Assembly (NCBI GenBank): GCA_013397435.1
Contig: VZRG01000750.1
Coordinates: 186,001-250,000 of the forward strand
Origin: Erythrocercus mccallii
Taxonomy: Eukaryota > Chordata > Aves > Passeriformes > Dicruridae
Length of the DNA: 64,000 nucleotides
Direction: 5' to 3'
Under the pieces are notes generated by a model that was given only the letters and a program-made list of their open reading frames with translations, was not told where the DNA came from and did not search any database. The position numbers and the translations under genes are program-made. Shown here in pieces: positions 53,001-64,000 of this stretch (positions are counted from its first letter, which is position 1; each line of letters opens with the position of its first letter).

Positions 53001-53692
53001 CCTAAATTCCACCACCAGCTCTTCAACTCCTTGTGGTAGGACTTTAAGTGCAAAATAAGGCAAACCTCATAGAGAAGTTAAACACTCACTGTAGCATGAC
53101 GTTCTCTCCTGGCATGCTTATTTGGCCAAATTGTCCAGTTTTGACTCAGTTACAAGATGTGCTAATAATCTGAATCACCTATCTGTTCACAAACAGTTCT
53201 AGGAATTGCACTACTACTCAAATTATTCCAGAAAAATAGCAGGTATTGAAAACTGCTGCATCTTGTTTTCAGTGGCTTATAATACCTTCACTAACCTTTG
53301 GCTGTCCAGTTTAAAATTTTCCAAATTAGGTATTTGCTGCAAATTGAATGCCAGCTAAAATGCTTCTGCTCACATTGCTAAAGAACAGTAACATGGATTA
53401 TGCTTTATTAGAAAATTTTCCAGAGACTTGTATTATAGTTTTAAATTTGGCAAGCAAGTGGTGTTTATGCCAGAGCTGTGCCTTTTGCCAAGTGTCTTGA
53501 AATGCAACCAAATTTAGTGAAGCTGTAAACTTCTGATGAGCATCAGATGTAGGCTGGCCTTGACCCCTGAAGCTTCATTCTCAGAACAGCACACCTGGAA
53601 CTGCAGCACTCCTGCTGCAGCACTGCCCAGTAATTCCCCTGCAGCATCAGCCAGGTTTGTCAGACCAAGTACAGGAACTCAGAGCAAACTCA
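50007..53692. other. Intergenic DNA
   Basis: AT-rich sequence with no recognised gene, repeat family or RNA. Short open frames (for example on the minus strand at 51617-51901) have no recognisable similarity. Confidence 0.6.
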
Positions 53693-54060
53693 CCGAATCA
53701 GAGTGGCTGAGGTCAGAAGGGACCTCTAGTTATCTGGTGCAAGCCCCTGCTCAAGCAGGGACCCTTAGAGCCAGCTGCCCAGGACCATGTCCAGACAGCT
53801 TTTGAGTGTGTCCAAGGATGGGGATTCCACACCCATGCCAGTGCTTGGTCACGTTCATGGTAAAAAAGCATTTCCTGATGCTCAGAGAAAACCTCTTCTG
53901 TTTCGGTTTATGTCCATTGCCTCTGGTCAGTTTGTTACCAGCCTCCAACCAGATACTGTACCATGGATCACCACTTTCAGGTTCAGATGTTCAGCCCTGA
54001 ACACATCTGTCTGTTCTTCGAGCCCATACTTCCTCAGCTTCTCTGCTGATGAAGTCGGCA
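53693..54060 (-). mobile_element. CR1 LINE fragment, reverse orientation
   Basis: The plus strand reads TGGCTGAGGTCAGAAGGGAC, then CCCCTGCTCAAGCAGGGACC, GCCCAGGACCATGTCCAGAC, CCAAGGATGGGGATTCCACA, CATTTCCTGATGCTCAGAGA and GTCCATTGCCTCTGGTCAG, all in the CR1 order when reversed. The right edge is approximate, since similarity fades around CATACTTCCTCAGCTTCTCT. Open frames across it on both strands are remnants, not genes. Confidence 0.9.
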
Positions 54061-56146
54061 ACACGGGATCAGAGGGAAAAAGATAGCAGTGGCCATTTTC
54101 CTGGAGTGTAGATTGAAGAACTGGGCTTAAAGACATGATAAAAAATTAACAGATGTAAGAGCCAAGACAAACTGAAAGAAGAACCAGTATGTAAGGGATC
54201 TCATCTGGGGTTTAGAAAACCTGAGGGAAAACAGTAAGGGACAAGTGATGCTTGGGTAAAATGTGTACAAACCACCAGAACAAGTTCTCCCCTCATATGT
54301 TTTCATCTAGGTAAGCAAAAAAATTACAACACACTATGACTGCTTATGAAGTAACAAAAACAAGAACTGTGGAATTAGTTCTAGGAGTGACCATCATATA
54401 CTGAAAATGGAAGTCAGAAAAAGCAAAGCATGCACAATGCAAAACACGCATTAAGCAAGGCAAACATAAGCACTTAGAAGGCAAGAAGCACCTAAAAATT
54501 TCTAAATTGTATAAGGAATCTTAATTTAGTCCACTTGCCTGTACAAACTTCTGTGTGATCATACTTCCTTCAGATACCACTTCTCGCAACAGATGCTAAG
54601 TCAGTGTTTAGGGAACTTAAAATTTCACAGTAAAGACAACTATGAGCTATATGATTCGTATTGTTAATGAGAATGTAATGAAAAAAGTATCCCTTTTAAA
54701 ATAATCTAAATAATGTTTTTCAAACACTATTGCTACAGGAAAATTATCCATTTGGCAAATTACTTACAAATATTTTCCAGCTGTCCTTAGCTACATTCTT
54801 ATTTTCAGGTGCCCAATTTGAGATGTTTAGGGTTAGATTTGCTAGAGTTTCCAAACCCAGAGCAATCAAACAACTCTATACAAGTACAGTTGAAAGCACT
54901 TCACTGTGTAAAGAACAGAGCAAAAAACTGGAAGAATTAAACACTCACTTCAACGCTGGCTTCAGAAAAATCTCAGGTCAATAGAATTTTAGTCTAGGCA
55001 AACAACTCTCCTAACCACAAAACTGGTTTCTCTCAAGTAGCTAAGTAAACAGCAAGCATCTTTTTAAGCTTACTTTTCAATGCTCAAAACTGAGAGTAGG
55101 TGAAGCGTGAATTTCAGCAGTTTAGTTCAGCAGCTTAGTTAAACTAAAATGCTTTTAACATCTTTCCCTGAACTCCAGCACTCAACTAGCAATATGGAGA
55201 TAATAGTATGGAGCAACTCTGACTGGACAAAATAAGAGTGAAGCCAAGTTAACCCCACCTAGCATCTAACTAGCCTGAAAAAAATTTCAAGAAACTATTT
55301 GAATTCAACAATGTCCCTATGAAATAGGGAACTTCCACTGACTCCACGAACTTACTTGCTTTATACAGACAACCAAGACACAGGGATGCAAGTGAGAAAG
55401 CAAGTTAGAAATCAGACTAACTATACTGCATTCAAGTTCATTAACCATGTATGAAAGAGGAAGAATAACAGAGAGCAGAATGAAAAACTCACAAAAAGAC
55501 TGTGCAGTAAGGTGTAGAGCCAAAAATGAGCTAATAAATTCATCCACAGAACACTGTCCTCACAAAACAAAGACCTGGCTTCCACAGAAGGAAAAAAAAA
55601 AAAAGCTGTATGACTTTTTAATCAAATATTGCATCATAAGCTGTCCATACAAACACATTCAACACATTGTTACAGACATTTGCATAAAAATGTCTTCTTG
55701 ATTCTGGAACCTAAACATTCATTTCCAATGCAAATTTTGTTTCAAGTCTAGAAATTTTAGTGGTTTTATAGGATGGGAGGAAGCTGTGCAACTTCTCACG
55801 GCCTTTTAATGCCCTTTTGTAACATGGAGATAGTATTACAATATTGTTTACAACGCAGTATAAGTTTCAGGACTGAGAAACATTTAAGTAAAAAACATAT
55901 TCCATTTGTTTGCATTCCAGTACAATTTATGACCTACTTTTTCGTGCCATTTTCTGTGAGATACGTGCCATCTTGTAATAGTGCTCTTTTGGGTTTAGCC
56001 TGACTTTTTTGTATTACAGAATTGACACACTATCTGGCATATTACTGATGTATAGTGTGAAATAAATTTCCTGGCCTGAAGATGCAAATATGAAGTTCTC
56101 TAGAACTAAAATGATTAGTTTTCAGTCTGCTACATAAACAGTGAAT
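54061..56146. other. Intergenic DNA
   Basis: AT-rich, with a 14-A run near 55591-55604. No gene or recognisable repeat. Confidence 0.6.
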
Positions 56147-56263
56147 TCATCAAAGCCAGGTTGGATGGGTCTCCAAGCTGGTCTAGTAGGAGGTGTCCTT
56201 GTCCACAGCAGCCAGGTTGGAACGAGATGATTCTTTCTTCCAACCCAAACCATTCTATGATCC
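56147..56263 (+). mobile_element. CR1 LINE 3' fragment
   Basis: Contains GGTTGGATGGGTCTCCAAGC, then TGGTCTAGTAGGAGGTGTCC, AGGTTGGAACGAGATGATTC and CCAACCCAAACCATTCTATG, a sense CR1 tail. Confidence 0.92.
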
Positions 56264-59200
56264 TAAATCTTTAGATCCTAGAAACTTGTAATTCCAAACA
56301 AAGTATTTCCTGAGTTCCTATAATTAAAGTCATAGGTTTGGTCCAATGTATAATAACATCCCTGTCCAGGCTACCACCACGTTTCTTACATACACATAAG
56401 GATATGGGAAACAGGCTAGTTTTTAAAAATTTAAGTTAGGAAGGAGAAGCCTGATGTAAACAGGCACTGTCACAGAGCTTGTTTTAAAGAGTTACATCTG
56501 GAGGACAATGGGGTAGAGGTTTGCTAACAGTTTGCAAACTACTGCTATGAGACAGCATGGGTATCTTTACTTATAGTATACTTAGTTGACATCAGTGTAT
56601 GTGCAAAAGTAAACTAAGTTCCTAAACTTAGAAATATGTTTAAACAGATACAGTTTTGTGTAAATAGTTGATAAATTTTCCTAAGGTACACCACTGAGGA
56701 AATTCAACATGTTTTAATCGCATGTGTTTAGGCCACTCTACACAGACTCTGCAGGCAGGAAGTTCAGGCTGGCTGGAGCACGATGCTTTTACTGTAAGTG
56801 GATCCTCACAGCTTATGGGGAATAAATACTCAGCTGAATCAAACTAGTCTGGTTCCCACTGCCCTTATCCAGTCAGCTTAAGTAGAAGAAAACCTGGTCC
56901 TGAAAATGGAACTTTTAAGTTTCATCTAAAACTATGACACTGTGCAAACGGACAGATGTACAATGTGGATTTGACTATTCTATTAAAATAACCATTTATT
57001 TATACAGTACATTCAGCCCTATTGCTGCAGATATACAAGAATCTTTTATTTAAAAAATTGCAATAGTTTTCTTTCCTGCTACTGCTGAATTACTTACCTG
57101 ATTGTTTGGGTAAAGCCACACCCCAAAGACTCTAGAGGGTTACATAATGACTAATAAGCATTAACAACTAAGAAAGAAGAACAGAAAACAAAAAATAAGA
57201 AGCAGGTAAGTCAAGTCTCATTTACTAGAAATTTGATACTTTTAAATCCAGATAATCTTCTGTTCATATATATTCATGTATGAACACAGCTTATCTATCT
57301 TTTTAAGCACCATGCATTGCAAATAGCACTGTTTACTCTCTCCCTCAAGAACATCAACTGTGAGTCTAACAGGAAAAAAAAACCTACGGGAAAAACAAAC
57401 AAATAAATGGGAAAATACAAACAAGCAAAGAGACAGGCTGGTTGGTTGCATCTAGGTTGTGGCTAGCAGTTACTCTCAAAACTGAATGAGGAATCCCTAA
57501 GGAATGGTGTACATTATCCAGTTTCCTTTTGTAGCCACAAGGTTGCACAATTCCAAACACAAATTTGTTAAAAACAAGCAAAATCAACCCTGTCAGAAAA
57601 CTACAACACACCACAACTGAGAGAACAATCACCTTCTGGATTACATCCTCCCTTAACCAGACTGGAGCTTAGAAAACAGACATCTTTCATCACATCTTTG
57701 AGCAGGCATTATTGAGGTAAGCAGAAAGGATTTACTTCAAAAATATGGTGGTGAAAGGTAATTAAAATGGTTGTTGCCTCTCTCTTACTGTTTCAAAGCT
57801 GTGGTTTGTGACATCAGCTCTCCTTTGATTTCCAGAAGTGAATGAGGAAAGTCAAAAAACTGGGAGAAATACCTTTGTGAACCAAACTCACGGCACAGAG
57901 GTTCTTTAGAGGTACTGAGTATGCAGCACTGAAGACAGACTTATAAAGTGTTGTACCAGAACAAAAATAAAATCTTTTATCAGACTCCAGTACCTCTCAT
58001 CATTCCCACAAATCAGGACTGCAAAGAGCAAGCATCTTTATACCTACTTCTGTTCATATACTGAAATACAAGTGTCACATTATCAATGTAAAATTTAAAT
58101 CAGTGACCAAAAATACATTCTATTTAAAAATCAGAGGGGAAAAAAATGAATTACTAAATTAAGGAAACTGCTGCTTTGTTTGTAAGAGAAGTCTAGTATT
58201 TCGGTTTCCAGAGGTACTGTATTAATAGAAATTTAAAATACATGTTCTGCTTTACTCATTTGCTATGCAAGACATGAAAAAAAATGAAAATCAACAACAT
58301 AGTTTCCCCACCTTGCTGTAAAGCTTGCTTGAATTTTCACACTTTACTTTTAGAAGTTTTAGAAGTCAGATTCTTTCAAGACAAGACTGTAGTGCAACCT
58401 CAAAAATCAATTCTGTTCAAAGTCTCTGGTCTCTACAAGAGTGTGCTCAGTTTCTCAGCAGGAAAAATAGAAATGTCACAAGGGACTACTTAGATGTCTC
58501 TTCTGCTTTTGCAGTTATCCTGCAAATGTAAACCACAAGTACATGCATTTTTTATGCTAAGTAATCTAAAACCTTAATAAGAATTCTTAACTGTTATTCT
58601 ACCCAGCCTGAAAAACAATACAAGCAGATACATTTAATTAGGTGGCCATCTGATCCCTTACACTGCAGAATGCAGTCAGGCTATTCTTAATGCACTTGTA
58701 ATCCTGAATCGTCTAAAGAAATATACAACATATACTTTCCATAAAGTGCATGTGTTGTCATGTAATTATTAAATACACTTATGTAGTCCCCACCCTACTA
58801 ACTTGTGATAAATAAATCTGATTCAGAAAAGGCACTGGTAAAACTTGTAAAGACTGCAAAACATTGCAGCATTGCCCACCATCATGTTAATAAAAAACAC
58901 TTATCAAGCACATGCAATAGTGAGCTTGTTAAACCAAGTCAGGAAGGTCTTAAATAACTCATTCTTAATTCTGTAGGGTTTTTTCTATTAACGTCACATT
59001 TATTAAAAAAATAAGTTTCCTATATTTAACATGTATATTAACTTGTTTTATGTGACTGAAGATCTTGAGACCTTTAACACTGAATGATAGTAAATCCAAC
59101 ACCTACTTCACAGCTTTGAAAAAGGGTAAAAGGGAGGGAGGATGCAGGGGAGGAAAGAGAAAGGAAAAGGAAGAAACACCAGGCCATTCCCAGTAAGAGA

Positions 59201-61054
59201 ACCTACATAGTTCTACAGCATTAAAATATGAACCTGCATCACAAATATTAGAAAAAGGAAAACTACCATATCAATGAAATGTGGTATGTTCCATATAATT
59301 AAAACATATCATTGGGAAAGCCTAGACTAGGAAGGAATACATTCTATCTGCAATTGTCTCTCCTCTATTTCAAAGAAATTATTTTCCTTTCCTCTCTTGT
59401 ATAAGAGAGTATATATACTACTATCCCAGTATGCCAGTTGCACTAAAGCCAGATACACAAGACCCTGCATTTCCACAATCTGGAACTATTTTATCACTAT
59501 TTTTCCCCACCAATGGCAAGAATACTGGATAAAAATTGGAAGGAGGAAACAACTCAGAGGTGTGCACATTATGTATTTAATTTGTAGTCCAGGAAACTGC
59601 CCCCACATTCTTTCAACAAGAAAACTGCAGGAGTCATCTCTAACAGAACACATATATTTGGTGCTTACATATTCTCCATGGGACCCAAGGTTTATGTGAG
59701 AGAAACCAGGGAATGAACAACTCCCCTAAATCCCACAATTATCTGTACAAAAGAGTAGCAGCCCACAGTTGTCCTGCTCTATGTGCAACCACTCTGCCCT
59801 GGTGAGAGAACCCCCCTGTACACAGAGGGTGTCACAAGAGAGTCCTCTTTGCAGGAATGCCCTGTAAGTAACGTCATTAGCAGCTGTATTTTCAGGGTTT
59901 AGTGAGAATGAAAACTCATGGAGGCCATGAAGCACTGGATTAGACTTGATGTTGTGTATAAAAATAAAATCTCAAGGGGCCCAGAGTTCAGCTAATGAAC
60001 TCTCTGCTGCTTCTCTTTGGGAGAAGAGAATGGTAAAATGACACCCCCAGTAGAAAAATCGGGAGAGAAAATATTATCTGCAAGGAGAGATAGAAGATCC
60101 CTCTCTACACTCCCACAAATTCCTTCCTGGGAAGTGGCATTTCCTGCTTCCCTTCAAAGTTATCTGTATTAGTAGAAAAATGGATATATATATATACATA
60201 TATATATATCCTTGCACAAATCTTTTCTTACTTTCTTCATTTCAATGCCAAAGCCTTTCTAGAACAGGGATAAAAGGCTACATTTGCAGTTTAAGCAACA
60301 ATGACATTTTAGATTGTTGTAAAATCAAAATACACTGGAAATATCCAAGCAAGTCCCTACATTAGTCTGATGCTACCTAAAGCCAAGAACAAACAAGCAA
60401 GCAATGAACACTGGTATTTTGGTTTTTTGCATGGATATTAGAAAAAATAGTAATCATACACTTTTTTCTTTTTAAATGTTCATTACTTAGATAAAGCACA
60501 TATGAATGTAACATTCAGAATTGTAACATAGAAAATGTAATGTGGGCAATCTGCTGTTCCAAGTACACTTACCAAAATACAATTTTATAATGAAGAAAGT
60601 CTCAAAATACACCTGTACAACAACTGGGATCCACAAAATATGATTTAATAGAGTCACTCAAGATCACTTCATTGAAACCACTTTTATAATACTGTTTGAA
60701 GAGTTACCTCTGGTCAAAGAGCACTCTTCCCCTTTCCCTAGCCTGTCCCACTAAAGCAAGGGTGGAATTGTTGCAATTGCAATGCGTATCTTCTAAACCC
60801 CCAAATCTGAAGCTGTCCTAGGAGCTATGACACTGCCTACACTTAGATGCTGGGAGGATGGGAATCATCCTCTCAGAGGCCATGGTACACTGAGACACTT
60901 ACCCATATTATTGTTTGTAGCGCAAGCAGAAAAATCTTGTAAAGGGCAACTAAATAGGGTCAAAATATGAATTAATTATCTCACTACCAAATCATTCCCT
61001 ATGTGTTACTTAAGCATGTAACATTAAAACTTAACTGAAAAAGAAAAAGGTAAC
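56264..61054. other. Intergenic DNA between SENP6 and MYO6
   Basis: AT-rich, with an AT-dinucleotide microsatellite (60182-60211) and a purine-rich stretch near 59125-59180. TATA and AATAAA words occur close together near 57943-57972 and 59956-59969 but without other LTR features. The upper end may include an extended SENP6 3'UTR. No gene seen. Confidence 0.6.
60182..60211. repeat. (AT)n microsatellite, nearly palindromic
   Basis: GGATATATATATATAC followed by an ATAT tract and CC; a simple repeat that may vary in length. Confidence 0.9.
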
Positions 61055-61378
61055 CATTTCATCCTATATTTTCTTTATTTCCTTTTTGTTTAGAAGTTGC
61101 TATTTAAGTTCTATTAACAGAAATACATAACAAAAGCTCCCTATCAAGTGGAAAAAAGTAATTACAAATGCTGAAAAAGTTGGCCTCATTAACATATGTA
61201 CAGACTCACTTAATACACATCTTTGTGGGAATTAAACCATTTTATGACACACATTTATACAGGCATTAAACATTCCCAAATAACTTTGAGCAGAGAACAC
61301 GCCAAATCTTTAGTCTGGGTAGACAAAAATGTAAGTTTCAGTTTTGATTGTGGAGCTAACATGCAACAGATACAACAT
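61055..61378 (-). other. SENP6: SENP6 3'UTR (proximal part)
   Basis: Downstream of the SENP6 stop codon on the minus strand. The first AATAAA polyadenylation word appears at 61074-61079, about 300 nt after the stop, so a short 3'UTR could end near 61055. Longer forms using later signals cannot be excluded. Confidence 0.5.
61074..61079 (-). terminator. Candidate SENP6 poly(A) signal AATAAA
   Basis: TTTATT on the plus strand, AATAAA in the SENP6 direction; the first canonical signal after the stop codon. Confidence 0.45.
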
Positions 61379-61579
61379 TCAGTCTGAGCTGTTGTTGGTA
61401 AGTTGTTCTGTCTTTTCCTGCAAAATTGAATTTGGGTCTTTCTGTCCCTTCTTGTCCTTGTTCTGCTGTTCCTGGAGCATCAGGATTATTTTTCGAATTT
61501 CTTCTCTTTTGGTTTTCATTCTTGGGCGTGGAAACCAGTCTGTTAAGTTCATTGGTAGCTCAAAACTCAAAATGGGATT
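61379..61579 (-). CDS. SENP6: SENP6 last coding exon (C-terminus)
   Basis: A 201-nt exon from the acceptor TTTTTTTTCAG to TGA at 61379-61381. It begins NPILSFELPMNLTDWFPRPR, then MKTKREEIRKIILMLQEQQN, and ends NNSSD. SENP6 is a nuclear cysteine protease of the SENP/ULP family that trims SUMO2/3 chains. NPILSFELPMNL and the basic RMKTKREEIR block match SENP6 from memory, and the ending is close to its known NSISD terminus. The segment between is more variable and slightly shorter than I remember. It joins in phase 0 with the exon at 63922. Confidence 0.96.
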   Translation of the reverse strand, partial: NPILSFELPMNLTDWFPRPRMKTKREEIRKIILMLQEQQNKDKKGQKDPNSILQEKTEQLTNNSSD

Positions 61580-62388
61580 CTGAAAAAAAAGGTCATTTGG
61601 ATATTACAGTAAATAGTTATAACCTAAATGACTGAAGAAAACTATAGTGAGGAAAAGTACATTCTTCCTCACTTCATTCCATGAGCATGGAACAAAATTT
61701 CTACAATTTCTGTGTTTTGTATGTGTGTAATTATGGTAAAATAAATCAAGCTTCAGTATGTTACAGACTAAAATTCATCCAGACCACTGTCTTCATTATA
61801 AGAATGCCTGAACAATCTACTGTGTTTGCTATGTGTTTTAGACTAAGCATTTGTCTGCATAAATGTGTAAAACTCTTCTAATTAAACAAAAAAAAAAGTG
61901 TGAGAAAAAACTACTGTAAAGATATAGGACAATTTTTAAGAATCTCTAGCATCAAGATCTAGAGCTGATCAGGAATCCTAAACATTCCCCTTCTTATAAA
62001 TAACCCGTATGATCATGACCAACCAGGCAAGGCAGATTTAGATTTCACCCTAGAAAACAAAGTCCCTGCCTATCACCAATGCTTTCTATACTTACATTCT
62101 GTTTTCTTGCTAGGTATCATTCATTCAGATAAATATGATAATTATTATTACGAAGTATTATCTACTCCTCTTCAGTGATACTGTACAAATTCCACCCTAA
62201 CTAAATGACAGTTTGGGGTATAGTGCTGTGTCTCAAAGAAATTCCTCCCATTCTGTACTCCAATTTACATCATCAGGGTTCTTTAAGAGTGAATTACACT
62301 CATCAGTAAGGTAAGATCAGCAAGGCTGCTTGTGAAAAAAAAACTAGTGACATTCTGCACAGGAACACGTCAGTGCCTAATGCTGCAC

Positions 62389-62395
62389 TATAAAG
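62389..62395 (+). promoter_or_regulatory. TATA-like box upstream of intronic CpG patch
   Basis: TATAAAG lies about 25 bp before the CpG-dense block and would point antisense to SENP6. It could be chance in AT-rich DNA. Confidence 0.2.
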
Positions 62396-62414
62396 TTTTT
62401 TTGTGTCTGCTCAG

Positions 62415-62590
62415 TGCGGGGAAGACAAGCAGTGCCACGGTGAGAGGCCGCTGCGCTGTGCTGCGCGCCGCAGGTTCTGCGCCGCCGGCGCTGCCCCTCC
62501 CGCAGCGGCCCCTGGCGGCCCCCAAGGGCACGGCGGGCTCAGAGCGCTGAGCAGTCCGGCCGTGACAGCCCGCCGCGGCACTCCTCACGG
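62415..62590. promoter_or_regulatory. Isolated CpG-rich patch in SENP6 last intron
   Basis: About 175 bp with more than 20 CpG dinucleotides, set abruptly in AT-rich intron. It includes GCGGCCCCTGGCGG (62505-62518), a one-mismatch CTCF core on the minus strand. Candidate roles are a small orphan promoter, an insulator or another regulatory element. No protein similarity supports the open frames found in it. Confidence 0.5.
62505..62518 (-). promoter_or_regulatory. CTCF-like motif in CpG patch
   Basis: The minus strand reads CCGCCAGGGGCCGC, one base away from the CTCF core CCGCCAGGGGGCGC. Its CpGs would make binding methylation-sensitive. Occupancy unknown. Confidence 0.35.
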
Positions 62591-63921
62591 CTCACCCACT
62601 CTGACAAGCGAGGCGAGGCTTCAAAAGACACACATCGTGATTTTAGCACTTAAAATAAATCCACAAAGAACAAAACGATGTGTCTGAACAGTTCACAAAC
62701 ATCAGATTAAGCACCTGCTCCCATATACTCTCCCTCAAGTTTGTAGAGCTGGTGCAAAATGAGACTGGGCAATTTTCCAAATACAAAGCAGCTGAAATTG
62801 TTTGCCGAGTAACTTCAAGACAGTCTAGTACTGTGCAGCCAGCTCAGGTTTTCCGTCTCCACTGGAGTTACTTCAGAGAATATCCTGTGATTTGCTCTCT
62901 GACACATGTATTTGTTCTGCCTATTCTATGGCAGACAAAGCTGCTGCATACTGGCAGACTAGGCAGGACAAGGGAATCAGCCTGACATAATCCAGCAATT
63001 AATTCACAAAAAAGAATGGGCTAAGATTAATAAAACTTGGTTGCTCCTCGTATTCCCAATGTACAAAGCAGGAGGCACTTGGTTATGGTTCTAAGCTCTC
63101 AGGAACTCATCGGTAAAGCAAAGCTTTTGCCTTCCATCTGCATGAATGCATTCTGCTAAAGCCTTACTAAAGCTCTTGTGTAATGTTCAAATGGAGGGAG
63201 GGCTGAATGGATAAACTGCCAGCTTTTCCAGGAAAGGGTTAGCTACAGAAGAGTTTAGAACAATGCTCTAAAGCACCAGGGATTCTAAAGAGTTACTGTC
63301 CCATGCAGGCAGCAATCTCACTTGACCATGATTTCTCTGCCCAGTCTAGACCAGAAAGTGCTAATGCCTCCACTTGTGAAAAGAGCTGTAACTTGAAGAC
63401 CAAGTCAGCTTGCAAGTCAGTAAGCATTCAAACAATTCCTTCAATGAAAACAAGATTTGGCATTCAGCTATAATGATTTCACTCACATGTTTTCTTACAA
63501 GTTAAAAATACCCCCAAAAGAAACATAACCCCCCTACCTGTGTCACATTTCTGAATTTATTCAGTCACAGTTCTCAGGGGAAAATTTGTAGTGCATTCAT
63601 AGTTTAGATTTTCAACTCAAATTCTTACTGGATGATTTTAAAGGGTACACAGCAGAACAGAAAGGAAGACTAAATGTGTTTTCTTTAGATTATCTCAAAA
63701 TTTAATGGCTCATGATTTCTCGTATGTACTTACAACTAAAAAGGATAATTAGTTTATTTTCAAAAAAGTTACTTGGTGTGTTTATGTATAAATTAGTTTA
63801 TAATGCATACTCTCATTAATAGGTATTGAGCTACGCTAGGAGCTTTTTGTAGTTGTAATCATTTTCATAGCTTATATTTGACTGCTGCGAGAATCAAAAA
63901 TAGCTTAAAGAACATACATAC

Positions 63922-64000
63922 CTCAAAAAAGCTCTCCACATACTGGAGGATGTACACTCCACAATCACTGAAGTTGTTCTGCTGTGGCACTTTTGGGTTG
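63922..64000 (-). CDS. SENP6: SENP6 penultimate coding exon with catalytic cysteine (partial)
   Basis: The reverse complement reads NPKVPQQNNFSDCGVYILQY then VESFFE, ending in phase 0 at a GTATGT donor. NNFSDCGVY holds the nucleophilic cysteine of the SENP/ULP peptidase (codon at 63961-63963); the His and Asp of the triad lie in upstream exons. PQQNN-S-DCGVY is shared by the SENP6/SENP7 branch, while VESFFENPILSFELP across the junction fits SENP6. The exon is cut by the window edge, so its acceptor is not seen. The residues are intact, so no loss of activity is indicated. Confidence 0.96.

Larger units (their letters stand above)
61580..63921 (-). other. SENP6 last intron
   Basis: A 2.3 kb intron with donor GTATGTATG and acceptor TTTTTCAG. 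It is AT-rich except for a compact CpG-dense patch at 62415-62590, described separately. No repeat family recognised. Confidence 0.85.
61055..64000 (-). other. SENP6: SENP6 gene, 3' end (SUMO-specific peptidase 6), truncated by window edge
   Basis: Gene-level entry covering the last two coding exons, the 2.3 kb intron between them and the proximal 3'UTR. The remainder of the gene lies beyond 64000. SENP6 and MYO6 are neighbours in the same orientation in other vertebrates, as here. Confidence 0.94.

Noticed and set aside
53536..54136. Overlapping open frames on both strands
   Set aside because: They largely coincide with a diverged CR1 fragment in reverse orientation and do not follow its coding frame.
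57830..58010. Second LTR candidate with TATAAAG and AATAAAA
   Set aside because: No TG/CA boundaries, CCAAT boxes or flanking duplication could be seen; the words alone are expected in AT-rich DNA.
59696..60000. Third LTR candidate ending near TGTATAAAAATAAAATCTC
   Set aside because: TATA and AATAAA overlap in one AT-rich word and no LTR edges or family similarity are evident.
1..64000. CRISPR arrays, bacterial operons or mobile integrons
   Set aside because: The window is intron-rich avian nuclear DNA; no regularly spaced repeats or prokaryotic gene organisation are present.

Overview
This window is vertebrate nuclear DNA, most probably from a passerine bird. It is AT-rich and intron-dominated, has no operon structure, and contains two short assembly gaps (6011-6471 and 47079-47153). 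It holds several CR1 LINE 3' ends, the main avian retrotransposon, and one tRNA-Ile-derived SINE with a CR1 tail (7754-7902) that matches TguSINE1 as I remember it from songbirds. Two protein-coding genes are recognisable, both on the minus strand, head to tail.

From about 47.27 kb down to base 1 lies the 5' part of MYO6 (unconventional myosin VI). A CpG island at 46.7-47.27 kb carries the inferred non-coding first exon. A 29 kb first intron follows, then six coding exons: 17699-17837 (with the start codon), 11706-11775, 6977-7050, 4415-4544, 3405-3510 and 1517-1572. All junctions are GT-AG and the reading frame carries through without a break. They encode residues 1 to about 185: the N-terminal SH3-like region, the start of the motor, and the P-loop GESGAGKT. 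The next exon lies beyond base 1.

From 64000 down to about 61.05 kb lies the 3' end of SENP6 (SUMO-specific peptidase 6). One exon cut by the window edge contains the catalytic-cysteine motif SDCGVY, and a last coding exon at 61379-61579 ends in a stop codon. SENP6 followed by MYO6 in the same direction is the vertebrate order, so synteny supports both calls. About 14 kb of intergenic DNA separates them.

The remainder is intronic or intergenic: eight CR1 fragments, one TguSINE1-like SINE, a probable solo LTR at about 40.16-40.47 kb, small microsatellites, a strong CTCF-like site (14800-14816), and an isolated CpG-rich patch inside the last SENP6 intron (62415-62590). I found no clearly new biological system. 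The best leads are that CpG patch, the ACC/CAC trinucleotide repeat in MYO6 exon 1 with its upstream frame open, a CR1 bracketed by an imperfect 69-bp direct repeat, a possible extra MYO6 5' exon, and unexpected substitutions in the conserved MYO6 N-terminus.
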